64,000 nucleotides of DNA from Polychytrium aggregatum (GCF_025602895.1 NW_026516226.1:434001-498000); one strand, 5' to 3'; shown: positions 38,195-51,195, numbered from the stretch's first letter. A program made the numbers and translations. The notes: generated from the letters alone by a model not told the origin.

Positions 38195-38757
38195 GTCTCC
38201 ATCCGCCGCCCGGGCACTGTGCCGATGAAGATTCAGGCGACGGTCTGGCTGTGGCTGATTCTCGATTCAGATCCAGAATCGCTGAATATAGTGTGTTCTG
38301 GAAGCAGCACAGTTCCGTTTGGGTGGAATCGGCCGTGTGGCTTGTGTGCGGCCTGTGTGCGGCCGATGTGTGGCTGTGTGGATGTGTGGCTGTGGCGGCG
38401 CACGTGAATGGGCCAGCCTTGGCAAAGCATGTGCCGACTCTCTTCTCGCCTTGGCCTCTCTTCTTCTCGCCCTGATCTCTCCCCCTTTTTCCGGCGACTT
38501 TTGGTCGGTTCTTGGTTCTGTCGAGCAGCGTTTGTTCTGCGTCCATCTGCTTGCCCGCCGCTCTCCTGCCCAACGCTCCGGGCTGCTCGATTGTCTGCAC
38601 GGCTGCTCGACCGGTCTGCGCATTCTGCTCTCGCCGCCTCCGACCCTCCCAGCCACTGCGAGCTCGGCCAAAGACTGCCGTCCCCAAATCGTCGACGCTC
38701 ACGGCTGCTGGATCCAACCTAACCCAACCCAACCCAACCCAACCCCCTTCCGACGCA
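38195..38757. other. intergenic region, ISCA1 to membrane-protein gene
   Basis: Holds the ISCA1 3' flank and the 5' flank of the next gene. An AACCC pentamer array (38718-38745) sits 13 bp before the start codon, so it is probably in the 5' UTR. GTGTG-rich stretches occur at 38337-38400. Confidence 0.6.
38718..38745. repeat. AACCC pentamer repeat
   Basis: About five copies of AACCC, first interrupted as AACCTAACCC, ending just before the ATG at 38758. The hexamer-like first unit resembles telomere repeat sequence, but the site is internal and the array is short. Confidence 0.85.
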
Positions 38758-41700
38758 ATGACATCATCGCCCCAGTTTATCACGGCCATTCCAGGCCAAG
38801 ACTCGTTTGGAACAGCCCAGTCTGCTCTGTCGCCTGGCTCTTGGCTGTCATCCTCTCCAATCATCTGGGACAACATTCTCGATCGATTCCAGCCCAACTT
38901 CTCGATCCCGGACCCGCAGATTCCAAAATCACAATGGTCGCTCGTTGCCAACCCGGTGGCTTCCAGGAACGCCTCTTCGACTTTGTCTGCAACCTTCTTC
39001 TACCTGCTGGCCGCCCAGACAATCTCCGACATCCCCTCGCAGATTGTCACATATCTGAAGGTCGTCGGGTTCTCGCTGCCCACAACCAGCACTGCCGGCC
39101 CGGCCTTGGTCCTCGACTATGACATTCCGGGAAACTACCACATCGACTTTTCGTCGTCGCCGGCTCTTGCCTTTGCCAGTCGGCGTCCTTTCCTGGGCGT
39201 CCTGAGTGGCGGGCAGGTTGTCGTAAGCTGGCTCGGCTCGCAGGGCTCCAATGGTCTTGCCCAGCTCCCGTCAAACATCTTCATGCTGGCCCTCTACAGG
39301 TTCGTGGAGCAATTCGCTGCCGTCGGTGCGAGTCCGGATCGCGGGCCCCAGCCGAGGCACAGCTTCGCCTGCACCCATGTGCTGCGCTGGCTAGCCTCAT
39401 TAACAGCATGTTGTCGATTGTGCACTGGCGATTGTGCATGATCGGCCGGGCTTGCGCCAGGCGACCCCGGCATCCGTACTGCTCTCTAATTATCACTGCC
39501 CTCTTGTTTCCCACCCCGCATTCCGACCTGGGGGAATATTTGGCTCTGTCGGCTGCTCGGCGACCTTCAGTAGTGCTGGATCCAACTGGACCGCCACGAC
39601 GCCCATCTCCCAGACTCCGTGCTTGTCCTCGGCCATATTCCAGCCCCAGCTCTCGTATTCACAAAAGTATCTGTACGCCTTCGCTGTTTCCGGCAGTCAA
39701 TATTCGTGCCTGCTGCGAACCCAATTCGCCGCTGGCAGCTTGAACCAGACCTGCGCCACGTCCTTCGTCACACCCATCGACAGCTTTTATCTCGGCAGCC
39801 AGTATGGCGAGCCGGTCGAGCCCGAGGATCAGCAGGTTGTCTATTACACCGGACCGAGCAGCGTCTATCAGTCGACCTACGGGCTTACCGATCAGATGTC
39901 TGCCGTGTCGCTGGCCTCGCTGCCGCGATACTCGCAGATCCAGAGCACCTACTGGTCCAGCGTTGTCTTCACAAGCAGCCCCGACGGCTCGTACCAATCG
40001 TTCAACGCCCTGGAGCCCATTGACCCGACTCGGTCAGTCCCGTGGACGAGTTTGTGGTCGAATTCCCCGTTCTCCAACGGCTCGGCGTCCTCGGCCTCGT
40101 CCCTGTCTGGACGGTTCAAGATTGTTGGATCTGACCAGAAACGTGGATGGGTCTATGCCTGCGTTGGCAACGACACTGTCAGTGGGCTCGTCCCGCAAGG
40201 CACCCTTGTTGCGTACTCCAACTCCACGGGCAGCCCAATCCCGCTGACCCTCTCCGGTTCGACATCGAGCAACATCTCATGCGTCGATAGCTCGATCGTC
40301 GTCTTTCGCGACAAGACTGTCCTGTCGGCAAGCCCGTCCCAGGTCGCACTCTATGCCATTTCCGACGCTGGCGTTGCCACAAGCCAGTGGTCTCGATCTT
40401 TCGCGACGCAGAGTACGCCTGTAGTCAAGAATACCAGCCCCGGCGGCAACGATGTCTTTGTTGCCCCCGTCCTGCTGGACGTGGGGCTGCTGGCCATCGG
40501 CACCACCATCATTCAAAGCAGCTCGCTTGTCGTGGTCCCATCCCCTCCTAGCCCCGATCCAAGCACCTCGGCCGGCTTGTCCGCGGGGGCCATCACCGGA
40601 ATTATCCTCGGGGCTTGTGTTGTCCTGGCCCTGATCGCGTTCCTGCTGATTCGTCGTGCCCGCGCCAAGCTGGCGTCGCCGCTTCTGGGCACGGGCTCAG
40701 TCAACCGGGGAACCGCAACCTCGTCTCCAGAAAACTTTGTCAATATCCCGTTCCCAGACAACTCTGTCCGAGACAGCCTGGCTCTTGCCGAGAGACGAGC
40801 CAACTCCCGCGCCAGTGAAGCCTTGAGCTTGAGGGACCTGGCTGCCTCCAAGCCAGCATCGAGGGAGCCATATCTTCTGGAGAGCCAGCCGGCCCCGCGC
40901 GCAGCGCCCCATGCCAACAATTCGACACTCGACCGCACGGAAGATGAGCCGTATTTCTCAAAGTTCCGCGATTCCTCAGCCACGGTCATTGGTCTGCCCA
41001 GGGGCATCGCTGGTCCGTCGCTCGATACGGTCGAGGACCACGAGTCGTACCATTCTGCCAATGCAGACGCGCCTGGCATCGAATCGCGCTCTGAAGTCGT
41101 TTCGCTGTCGATTCGTGCAACGCCTCCACGAGAGCGTCCCAACTCCAAGGACGGCGAGAAGAAAGACTCGCTCGAGTCCGTGGTCCCGCCTGGCTCCGAC
41201 AGATTCGCACCGCCAGCCCAGCAGCCCGACACCAGATTTGCCCAGCCCGAGTCACGTCAGCAGCGCTCGGAGCTGTATTATCCGAGAGCCGAGCCCCAAC
41301 TCGACCGAAGCGACTCAACCTTTGGCCGACCAGGATCCCAGTTCGACCGGCCGTCCTCTCAGTTCGGCCAAGCCGATACCGAGCTGGATAGACCCGAAAC
41401 ACAGCTATCGGCATACTCACTTGCCTCCGAGGGCATTCGAACAAAGGGTGGCCGCCCAGGACCCATCCGTATGCTGTCTATGACGTCCCAGGACGGATAC
41501 TTTGCCTCTCAGTCCGAGTCGGAAATGTTTTTCACGCCAGACTCGCTGCCGCGCTCGACGCTGTCGAGATCCGAGCGCCATCCTAGTGCGCACAAAGAGG
41601 CCGATCGTGAAAGCGAGGTCTCGCGACGAGTGTCGTACACCAGTGATGTCTCGGTTGAAAGCATGGAGAGCTTCAGCACCATCAAGGCCGGCAAGTCCAC

Positions 41701-42253
41701 CGTGGGCTCCAGCCGTGCTCCCGAGGCCGAGATCGATCTGGCCGCCTACTTTGGCACGGCCGCACCGACAAGCGCCCTCGCCAGCTTCCATAAGCCCCCC
41801 GGCTCAAGCTACACGCCTCCTACGCCCTCGACCAGACTCAACAACTGGAAAGACTCGGGCTCACACCCGAGCGTTATGGCACGCACCGGCTCAGGCGCCT
41901 CCGCAGAGCAAGCAGCCGCTCCCATCCATCAGCTGCTTTCCCAAGCGACCACTCGGTCCGAGTACACGACGGCGGACGAGCTCCCCGAAACCCCGTTGGA
42001 GCGAGCCGGAACGCCTTCGACAATCGTCGGCCGCCGATCGAGCACCCAGAGCGACCTCGAGTTTGTCGACGCCACGCAAGGCAGCCTCACGACCATCCCC
42101 ATGTCGCAGCCGGCGATTGAGTCGTTCAGCGACGCTGACTACATGACTGCCGACGAAGGTCAGGACGCCACACAGCGGGCGTTCCCGTCGCTCTCACTGT
42201 CGCAGGCGCACTCGTTCCTGTCCGACGCCGCGACGATCCGGCGCAACCGCTAG
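38758..42253 (+). CDS. unknown single-pass membrane protein with Ser-rich tail
   Basis: Not recognised as any family. Two exons: 38758-39299 (phase 2) and 39571-42253, joined by a 271-nt intron (GTTCGT...TTCAG); 1074 residues. Residues 1 to about 515 are rich in Ser/Thr/Gly with several N-x-S/T sites (for example NWTA, NGSA, NIS), as expected for a secreted or lumenal domain. A single hydrophobic helix (AITGIILGACVVLALIAFLL, about residues 520-540) is followed by the stop-transfer RRARAKL. The remaining 530 residues are Ser/Pro/Glu/Arg-rich, lack a fold and include a short FDRPxSQF-like repeat near 41285-41400. No clear N-terminal signal peptide is visible, so a 5' exon may be missing or the helix may act as the signal-anchor. 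The plan resembles fungal wall-sensor or fusion-type proteins, but only in layout. Confidence 0.7.
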
Positions 42254-43032
42254 ACTCCTCCCATCTTCTCGATGCCGATGTCGACGCTGGATCAATGCCC
42301 TTTTTTCTTTGCCTACAGACATTTCCCACACCTACCCCTCCACCACGAACATCCAAATGAGGCACCCACAGGCCACAAAAATAACTCGCGCCCACACATG
42401 CGTATGCATCGAGGCAACCTTTGCTTGCTGCATTTCTTGTCACTGCTCTATTTCTTCTCTTTCCTCGATCGTTCGTCTGCGTACATCGCTCACTTGCAAG
42501 CGCTCATGACAACCCTGCCCCCTTCCGCTCCCACACCTGCTCCGTCTTCCCGGGTCGCCTCCGAGCGCCATTCCTGTGTCTTTTCACCCTAGATTTGTCT
42601 CGTTTCATTTTGGGAGCGCTGCTCTCTTCCTCATCCAGATCACCCTTGCTCACTGCCCTGCTTCATGCCACAGCGTCGCTCTATATCGACAGAGTGAGGG
42701 TGGTGTATCTCGATGGCCGTGGTGTTCAGGAGGAGTTCCAGAGTGTATTTTATGTATATTGCGCGTCTGGTCTCAACGTCACCCACCCCCGCCAGGTCCG
42801 TGTGAACAAAGCTCCATTACGACATCGCCGTTCCCTTTCTCACGACAGGACGAGGAAACAGGCCAGCACACAGGATCTAAAGTGTGGAAGCTAAAGAGAA
42901 GGGGGTCCTGCGTTATGTTTTTGGCTATGACTGACCAAGGCTGAGAAGAAGATGGAAACTGGGGTCATCAAGAACACGTCGCCAACACTCTCGGAAGCGG
43001 GACGAGTCGCCTTCGCCGACTCGGCTGCCGCC
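42254..43032. other. convergent 3' region, membrane protein and coronin
   Basis: 3' flanks of two convergent genes; pyrimidine-rich on the plus strand. Apparent ORFs (up to 157 codons) are low-complexity Ser/Leu/His-rich frames without motifs. Confidence 0.55.
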
Positions 43033-46000
43033 TCAGACCTTGAGGCCGGACAGCTGGGCCTCGAGCTGTCGGATGCGAGCCTCCTTGGAGGCAAGCGAGT
43101 TCTTAAGCTCCTCGTTCTCGCGGCGCAGGTGGTTGTAGGCCTCGTGGTACTCTCGCTCGTTCTGGGGGGTTCGGATGCCCTGTTCAGGCGCAGGAGCCGG
43201 TGCAGATGTAACAAACTCCTTGATGGCGATGGGCTGGAATCCGTGCTCCAGGCTGATCAGCTTGGGAGGAGCCGTCTTGCCAGCAAAGAACTCGTCCGCA
43301 GTCAGACTGGGCTCGGCGCCGGGGGTTTCGGGGAACAGATCGGCTTGGAACTGGTCCGACTGGATTCAAGCACACAGCAGCCCGGCAGAATTAGCGATTC
43401 AGAACGAGCGCTGGATGCTGGAGACCAACTAGTTCTACGCAACTCTGTGGTCAACAGGCTCGACTGTGGTGCTGCGGCTGAGACTCGAAACTGAGACCCG
43501 CGGCTCATCTGATCGGCACCAACCCCCCACGCACGCCATCGTCGCTTGCAGGATCACAGGCGAGTCCTCACCTTGCGAGGAACCTTGAACGGAATGGGCT
43601 CGACCATGGTGGTGTGAACCTTGTAAGCACGAGCAACCTCGCACTCGGCCACATTCAGGGCTCGCTTGGGCAAGAATCCAAGACCGCGCTGCGGGTCGGC
43701 CGACTTGTACTCGGAGAGATAGTACAGACCCTTTTCGTCGTCGGCCCACTCGTAGTAACGGATGTTGCCGTCACCCTACAAAAGCACCCGCGCTGAGTCA
43801 ATCGAGGCAGCTTTGACTTGAGACAGGCAAACGACCGATAGTCGAGACACAATCGATTTGCCACGGACAACGTGCAGCCGTGTGACGATACGATGCAGAT
43901 CCATACCTTGCCAGCCAGGAAGAGGATGTTGGTGTCGCCGTCGAAGTAGGGCATCAGCATACTGTCGAATGGGGCGATGAAATATTGAACCGTGTCAGCA
44001 CAGTGCTTCAGTCGTATGTGATATCGATCCGGAGATGCAGTTTTCATCCAAGTAACCCCTCAGGGATTCAAGACATGCTGAATGATACATCGACCCAACC
44101 AAGGCGCGGCTATCATCGAGATACTCCCACGACTATTCTTGGCCATGCTGAGAGCTTACCCAGAGGCAGTGTCGATGTTCTCCTGCTTGATGGGCTCCGC
44201 AAGATTGGCGGTGTCCCAGACAAAGACTTGGCGGTCGCTGCTGCGACTGAAGCCGGTGGAGGTGAGCTTGCCGGAGTTGCCCATCCAAACGACACGAGAG
44301 CCCTTGACACCTTGGTGGCCGTTAGTTTCCTGTTTCAGGAGAAAGGGGAGGAGAGTGAGTAAGACGTCCAGGAACGATGCCGCTTCATGGCCACGGAGAG
44401 GACAGTCTTACCTGAACCACCTTGTTGGTGCGAACATCATAGACACGAATCTTCTTGTCCTTGCAGGCCGTGGCCAGGAGCGAGCCATCATAGTTCCAAG
44501 TAATGGACTGGATGATCTCGCCGTGGCCGGTAAGCTCAATCTTCTCAGCACCCTTGGAAATATCCCAGAGCTTGATGGTGAAGTCGGCCGAGGCGCTGGC
44601 AAGAACGTTGTCGGCGGTGGGATGGAAGAGCACGTGGCCGACCTGGGAGTTCAACCCAAATGACGATGCACCCAGCACAAATCGTGTGAGTTGAGCAGAA
44701 TCAGCCGCCGTCTGGCTACACAGAGGTAAGCGTGGATGCTGCGGAAGTCGTGCGTACCTTGCGTCCGTGCTGACCGAAGGTGATGAGAGGAGTGGAGACA
44801 TTCTCCGTCAGACCACCCTCGGGGATCTTCCAGACCATGACCTGTTCGATGCGTTGGCCGATCATGCCGCAAGCGATTCGCAAACCAGGACAGCGTGGCG
44901 GAGTGCCCGTTCGTGAGTTTGCAAGGTGTTCAAACAGGTAGCCGTCATAGAGAGTCGGATGGGTATGCAACAGCATGTCAAGGAGGTTGACAAGGTCGAT
45001 GCAATCCGCATAAGTGAATGTGTCATGTTTGAGTCCGCAACAAAAGACAAGCAGATCAATCAGTATGGGCCCTTGCTGCCGTGCTAATCGATGTGCCTTC
45101 GATCCAACGGTGGCTGCTTTGGTCGACTGTGGACCTATGCGCCACGACCCGCGGATCACTGACCTTGCAATCCTCAGCGGCCGAGGCAATGATGTGGTCG
45201 TTGAAAGGGTTGAAATCCGTGTCAAGGACAGCGGCGCTGTGGCCGTTGAAGACCGGGATATTGTCGAGCTTGCCGACCGTGGCATGAGGGATAACGGCAA
45301 AGGCGCCACCTGTGCTCGTCGGAGCCAGGGCAAGAGCAGAAGCGCCGTCAGCTTTGGACCAGAGTCGTGGTCGTTTTGAACCCGCAAGAGTACTATCCCC
45401 TCCATACACCTTTTTTCAGGGTCAAGTGTATGACATTCGATCACCGCGAACCGGTATGGCAGCAATCGACCAGACACAATCGATCGTGGACAGTTGGATG
45501 GATCGGGATATGCCCCGCGACGATTAGCCATCCAGATCAGCTGGACGTACCACCACCAGCCTCGAGGTTGACGGAGATGAAGAGCGGGTTGGCCTTGACG
45601 AGGTTGGTGTCCCAAGCGTTGCGCGAAATCTAGACCAGAGCACGAAGAAGTCCATACACCCGGCCCAGAGTCAGCCCATGCCAAGGAAAAGCCTTCGCCA
45701 GGCGAGAAGTGATGCCGGGAGCGGTGATGTCTCTCGCCCTCGAAACGATGACAATGCAACGGACGTGGGTGCATCCCGCCATATCGCTTGGCAAGCGATG
45801 GAGACAAGCCAACGAAGGAGTCGAGGCGAAGCGATGACGAGGCGATGGCGCGAAGGCCGCACACGGCGGGTGCCCTGGTTGGAGAGCCCGCGACCCGAAG
45901 CAAGCGCCAGGATCGCCAAGGCAGGCCGAGCCGCAACAACGCCTCTCCCCCAGGCTCTAGTGTGGAATGTAGTGCCACTTATCGGCCTGTGAGGACGCTG

Positions 46001-46135
46001 CAATACACAGAGCATGGAAGATGTGGAAGAGCAGGACGGCCAAGCGCACACCTTCAAGCTGTCATAGCACTGGTCCTTCTTGGTGTTGCTGCCGTAGGCG
46101 TGTCTGTATTTCGAGGCACGGACAAACTTTGACAT
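43033..46135 (-). CDS. CRN1: coronin
   Basis: Actin-binding WD40 protein that regulates Arp2/3 and cofilin. Exon blocks on the minus strand lie about 46135-46045, 45628-45545, 45300-45165, 44835-44770, 44645-44415, 44325-44160, 43965-43905, 43775-43573 and 43360-43033. Family features in order: N-terminus MSKFVRASKYRHAYGS, ISRNAWDTNLVKANPLF, GHSAAVLDTDFNPFNDHIIAS, VWKIPEGG, VGHVLFHPTADNVLASAS with IKLWDI, YDVRTNKVVQ, LMPYFDGDTNILFLAGKGD, YYLSEY, RGLGFLPKRALNV, then an acidic/Pro linker and a C-terminal heptad coiled coil ending RQLEAQLSGLKV (TGA at 43035-43033). A seven-blade beta-propeller plus trimerising coiled coil is the standard short-coronin plan. Several borders are approximate. In chytrids coronin would serve the actin cortex of zoospores and cysts. 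Confidence 0.95.
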
Positions 46136-47007
46136 GGTGCACGATTCTGGGATGGCCCAGCGACCGGGGCCATCAAGTGGGAGGTGGCAGCGGCTGCAGG
46201 TCAGCACCAGCGAGACAAAAGCGCCAGAGAGCCGCCTGGAAGCGAGCTGTTCGCCATCAAGGCAAGCGCAGAGCACGAGGCAGCATGCCAGCAACGGTGT
46301 ATATATCTCCACAATCCTTCTAAACCAGTCAGCCGCATACAGACGGTGCAGACACCTGGGACAATGGGCATACCTCGCCGAGAGACAGGGGGGGGGAAGC
46401 TGATACGCGTGGGATGAGGGATGAGACCGGGGTGGAGACGACGACAACTCGGAAATCGGCTGCTGGGTTGGCTGGTTCGAGGGCACCATCACGTGGTCAT
46501 CACGTTGTGGTGTGGCGCAAGCACGGCCTGCGCCACAGCGAACTTCCAAACCGGTCCAGGACCAATCGCACAGTGTGTGTACTGGCCGGACGTCCAGCGT
46601 CATTCAGACGACGCAATCTACAAGCTATCCGCGTGTGGAAGTGTCCATTTCAATACGGACGCGCTGTATTCTAGAAACAAAAATGCAGAAACAAAGGGAT
46701 GACATGTAGTAGTGGGCTTGGGTCGGCAACGTGCGACTCGAGCGGCGGGGGAGTGGGGGAGGGACATCACACTCAAAGGAGCGGATGTCAAATCATACGG
46801 CGGCGCCTGCACTTGGGAGTGGGTGGGTAAATCAGAGCATGGACAAGTAGTGTCCAGGAGCAAGACCAAACAGGGTCGGTCAGACATGTTGGAGGGGGGG
46901 GCGGTATCCGCGACTGGCATCTGCATCAGCGGACACGGGGGGGGGAACTTGGAGCGAGTGGCATCGCTGCCTGCCCGCAGAGAGGAGCTCATTTGTCGGT
47001 CTTGCTT
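46136..47007. other. intergenic region, NIPA-like 3' end to coronin 5' end
   Basis: Promoter side of coronin and 3' flank of the NIPA-like gene, both on the minus strand. It contains three isolated runs of eight or more G (near 46389, 46896 and 46938). No gene was recognised. Confidence 0.55.
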
Positions 47008-50000
47008 TCATTCTGGCCGGGCCTCTTCCTGCACCGAGAGAGCGTCCTGTTGGTGGCTCTGGACTTTCTTCTCAAACTCGCGGTTGTCGTCCTCAAGGGC
47101 CTTGAGGCGATTCGCCAGGATCGCGACGCCGATGAAGATGATGAGCAATGCAAAGCAGAACCAGACGTATTTGGCCGCTGTAAAGTTGGAAAACTCGTCA
47201 AAGTAGATGCCGCCGCCGATGACGTCAAAGGTGGTCCAGACAACATAAAACACCGGAATCTGCAACAGCGCATCATATCGTTGAAGACCCATATCTGTGC
47301 CAGTGCGGACGAACGAAAGGCGCTGTCAGAAGTTGATTCGCTGCCAGCGGGCACTTGCCAAGCGAGCTTGCCAGGTTTCCCACTTTGGTGGCACCAAGGG
47401 CAATCCGCTGTACTGCATCGATCCAGCCCTCTTCTCACGATCGAGCGGCATTCCTGTATGAAGGAAACGCGCCAGGAAAGCCACTGCCGGGGCGATCAGG
47501 GCGGAGAAGGAGGGAGCGGTGGTGGTGTACTCACTCAGCCAGTAGAGTTGGGACATTGCAGTGAAGACTGTGATGCCAGAGATCACCCAGGCCCAGATCT
47601 GGGTGTACTGGTTGTCTCCCTGGAAGATGGACGTTGTGATAAGATGGATCGTCGCTTTGGCAAACAAAACCGTGACCGTGCCCATGCAACCCTATGAACG
47701 CATCAGCAGCGGTTGTGGTTAGTTCAGGCGAGGGAAACAAAGAAGTTCACACAGTACAGAGGCAGCAACCTCGCTGGCCGAGCGTGGGAATGGATAAAAG
47801 ACGCAGGAGCTTGGAGACACATCAGGGCTTGCAGGCAAACGCAGGCCCGACGAGCCTCTCCGTTCCTATCTCGTCCAGCACAGCCAAAAGACCTTCTCCG
47901 CCTGAACTGAAACTTACGCCAATAGAAGCATAGCAGAGCGGGAGCCCGTACGAGACCACACGACTATGCAGAGGAATCTTGTTCTTGAGCACCGGCACCA
48001 GTCGGACTCGCTCCAGCGAATCAAAGAACATCTTGAGCCAGTGCGGCGTATACTTGCGATAGAATTCGGACGGGAACTTTGCGATCGTGGCTTTGAGGTT
48101 GCTGAGGATGCCGTCCGCTCGGGTGCTGCGAACCTCCTCAAAGTCGCTGTCGTTGTACTGGCTGGCGGTGGTGTTGAGGATGAAGGTGGAGGTGTTGCCG
48201 CCGCCGAGGTGGGTGGTGGCGACATCGCCAGTGGCCGGCGGCGGGACCTTGAGGAACTCGAAGCGGCCAAGATTCACGAGGAACCCGGAGCTCACCATCA
48301 TGCTCATGTTGATCGGCGGCGCCTGACTCTGCGCATCGGGAACCAGCGACGTTCGCCGCGACTTGATTTCGGGCGTGGCCTCACCCAGGGCCGAGCGCGA
48401 CAGCGTTCCATCTGGACGCTCGGCAACAAGGGTGCCTTCGTCCTCGCGGCTCGCCGGCACCGATCGAGTGGAGGTTTGATGCGATATCAGCCGAGGCACG
48501 GCTTGCGACGAGGCGAGCTCAGTCTGCATGGGGTTGTCGTAGTCGTCCAACACCACCACCTTTTCGTGCATTTCGCTGTCGATGTTGCCACTGCGGTCGA
48601 GCATCACGATTGGATCATGGACGGGTTGCTCGTGCTGAATATATGCATGGCACTCGTTCACAGGACTTGCGATGGACGCACGCTTGTTGGTCTCAGCCGG
48701 GACAATGACCGACGGCTCCTCGGTCACGCTTTCACCTGTCAGGCTGCGGAAGATGGACCGAGGACTTTTCGTGGGAGAGGCGATCGAGCCATCGACCGAT
48801 TTGCCCTCATTGGGAGCAAGCGTGTTCTTGACCCGGGAAATGGCTGCGGTGACAAAATTGACGCGCTTGACAGGCTCCATCGGCTCGAACGCCTCCGAGT
48901 GCTCAGTTTCGTTTGGGATCGCCGGTACGACGGTGGACTGGCCCGCAGGTGAGATGGCGGGATCCAGGTCCATGTTCCTCTCGACAACGACGATGAAGAG
49001 GAAAATTCCAATGATCAAGGCAGCGGTAATGGCGAGGAATGTGATGGTGCGAGCGGTCTGGAAGAGCGCAAGGATAACACAAAGGTTGTAGTCTGAAGAG
49101 AATCGCGATTCGGACGATGAGAGAAGCGAAGGCCCGTGGTTAGCACAGCCGGTGCAGCAAGGAGTGGCGGCGCCGAGATGGTTGGAAGCAATCCCACACG
49201 AGCGACTGGGCATTTGCGACTTGTACTCGGGATCAGCACGGTGCATGGCGCAAATCAACTTTACCTTGGGAGCTGACACCTGAGTTGGCAACGGAAAGCA
49301 CCGAGCCTGCGACGATAAAAACGACGCCGAGCAAATCTTTCCATGACCACTTTTCGCGGTTGATGAGCGGCGCAGCAACGACATTGACGACCAGCGACAT
49401 GCTGCCAAGAGGAGCAACGAGCGACTGCGGAGCGAACTGTAAGGCGATGAAGTTGCAAAAGTTTCCGAGGGTGAAGATGATGATGCCGAGCATCCAGATC
49501 TGGAGCGTGAGGGCGACGGTGAGAACGAGTGTGGGCATGGGTGTAGGTATGAGTGTAGGCATGAGTGTAGGCATGAGTGTAGGCATGAGTGTGGATATGG
49601 GTATGGAAAGGGAGGGACAGAGACAGGTGGCACCGATATGAATGTGAGAGCGAGCATCAGTGTGGGCTCTGAAGCGCGGCAAGACTGGCTCGCGGTGATG
49701 CCGGCAGTGCGCCAGTGATGGCGATCATCGCATGAATTGCACAGTCGACATGAGACTCAACCACGACAGCACGCCAGTGATGCGAGGCAAGCATCCGGCA
49801 TCCAGTCTCCAGTCTCCAGTCTCCAGTATCCACGTGCCTGGAATCAGCGCTGCCAATCGCAACCTACCGGATCCTTGAGCAGCTTCCCCATGTGCAGCTG
49901 CTTCTGAAACTGAATTTGGTTGGCGGGGGTGTCGTCGGAGCTGTAGTTGGCCAGGATCGAAACAGGGACGATATTGGGTGTGTCTGGGGAGTCCGCCTCG

Positions 50001-50878
50001 GGCTGGGCTCCGTCATCGCCGTTGGTGACAACAATAGGTGGGGCAATCGCCGCGATTGCGGACGACGTGCCAGCGTTGTTGGCATTGGTTGAAGAACCAG
50101 ACGGCTCCGAGGCCCGGCTGGGTCGCTTGCGAGTAATGCTGAAATTGGTGAAGCGGCTGACGATGTTGTTAAGGATGCGCCGCTCCTGGTTCCGCTTTTC
50201 CTTTTGCTGGCGAAGGAAGCGCTTGCGCAGGGCGAGCTTCTGCAGGTTCAGGCCGATGTTGAGGGTCGCAGCACCGATGAGGCAAATGACGATACCAATC
50301 CACTGACTCGAGCCAGTGGACGAGCCGAGACAGCGATAGGTTCCACTGGGATCAGGCAGGCAGTTCGAGCCCAACGGACAGGTATTGATGGATTTGACCG
50401 ACCCCACAAATGTGCAGGTTTCGGCCTGAGTTGGATCGTTACCACCATCGGGCTGCGGAAGGTTGCCAGCACAGCATTGCTGCACGCTGTTGTCGGGCGC
50501 GAGCGTCGTCGGCGAGCCACCGGCAGAGCCAAAGATGATGTCGGTGTTGGACTGGCACACAGAAGCGAGGGTGCAGTAGCTTGCGGAGCAGAACTGGAAG
50601 GTCGGGTCTTGCAGGCGAGCAGGGATCTGATAGGAGCTCGAGTTGGAGGCCACCACGTGGTAGAGAGCACAGTCGAGCTTTGAGTAGCAGATATTGCCGG
50701 CACCGCCGACGATGCGGCATTGGTTGTTGACACACACATACGTCTGCTCGTCCTGCGAGTTGTAGATCTGGGGCTGGGCATTCAGGGCCCGACAGTCGGC
50801 ATCGGCAGAGCAGACGGTGATGTTGGAAGCCCTGGCGAGGAGCGGGACGAGCAAGAGCAGAGCGAGCTGGTGCAGCAT
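47008..50878 (-). CDS. NIPA/DUF803-family magnesium-transporter-like protein with Cys-rich ectodomain
   Basis: Start at 50878 gives a signal peptide (LALLLLVPLLARA) and then a lumenal domain of about 180 residues with 15 Cys and several N-glycosylation sites. The first membrane helix (WIGIVICLIGAATLNIGLNLQKLALRKR) begins the NIPA domain. After exon 1 (donor GTAGGT at about 49866) the next exon reads IWMLGIIIFTLGNFCNFIALQFAPQSLVAPLGSM, the DUF803 core, and WKDLLGVVFIVAGSVLSV. Further exons add FLAITAALIIGIFLFIVVVE, a Ser/Thr/Glu-rich cytosolic insert of roughly 330 residues, YGLPLCYASIG, TVLFAKATIHL, and the family end MGLQRYDALLQIPVFYVVWTT...GGGIYFDEF plus a short coiled tail (stop 47010-47008). 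NIPA proteins move Mg2+ or act in endosomal membranes. The ectodomain is not standard for NIPA. Intron borders in the middle are approximate. Confidence 0.9.
49530..49602. repeat. 12-bp GTGTAGGCATGA repeat
   Basis: About five imperfect copies of GTGTAGGCATGA/GTGTAGGTATGA in the intron before the second coding exon of the NIPA-like gene. Confidence 0.85.
49798..49832. repeat. CCAGTCT heptamer repeat
   Basis: About four copies of CCAGTCT/CCAGTAT within the same NIPA-like intron, some 35 bp from the splice donor. Confidence 0.85.
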
Positions 50879-51126
50879 GGTGTGCGCAGACGCTTTGTGA
50901 ACGATGGCGTCGAGGGACAATGGCAGCCTGTGGATTGAAGTGCTGCAACGGATCGATGAGCGGCCCCCGACAGGAATGGCAGGAAGGAGAGATTCGCCCT
51001 GGGAGGAAACCAGAAACAGGGACGATGCGAACCGAGTTGTCGATGGAAGCCCGCAGAGAGAAGGCTGGATGGCGGGGAGGGAGAGCAGTGGCCAGGACCA
51101 GCACGCGGAATCAGGCAAGAAAGACG

Positions 51127-51195
51127 AGGCAAGCGATGGACGAGCGATGGACGAGCGGTGGACGAGCGGTGGGCAGATGATGGACGAGTCAAGGC
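51127..51195. repeat. GATGGACGAGCG repeat
   Basis: About six imperfect 11-12-bp units (GATGGACGAGC, GTGGACGAGCG) upstream of the NIPA-like gene. Confidence 0.8.

Noticed and set aside
38718-38745. Telomere-like AACCC repeat as a chromosome end or interstitial telomere
   Set aside because: Only about five pentamers, flanked on both sides by genes, and the unit is not the usual TTAGGG complement throughout.
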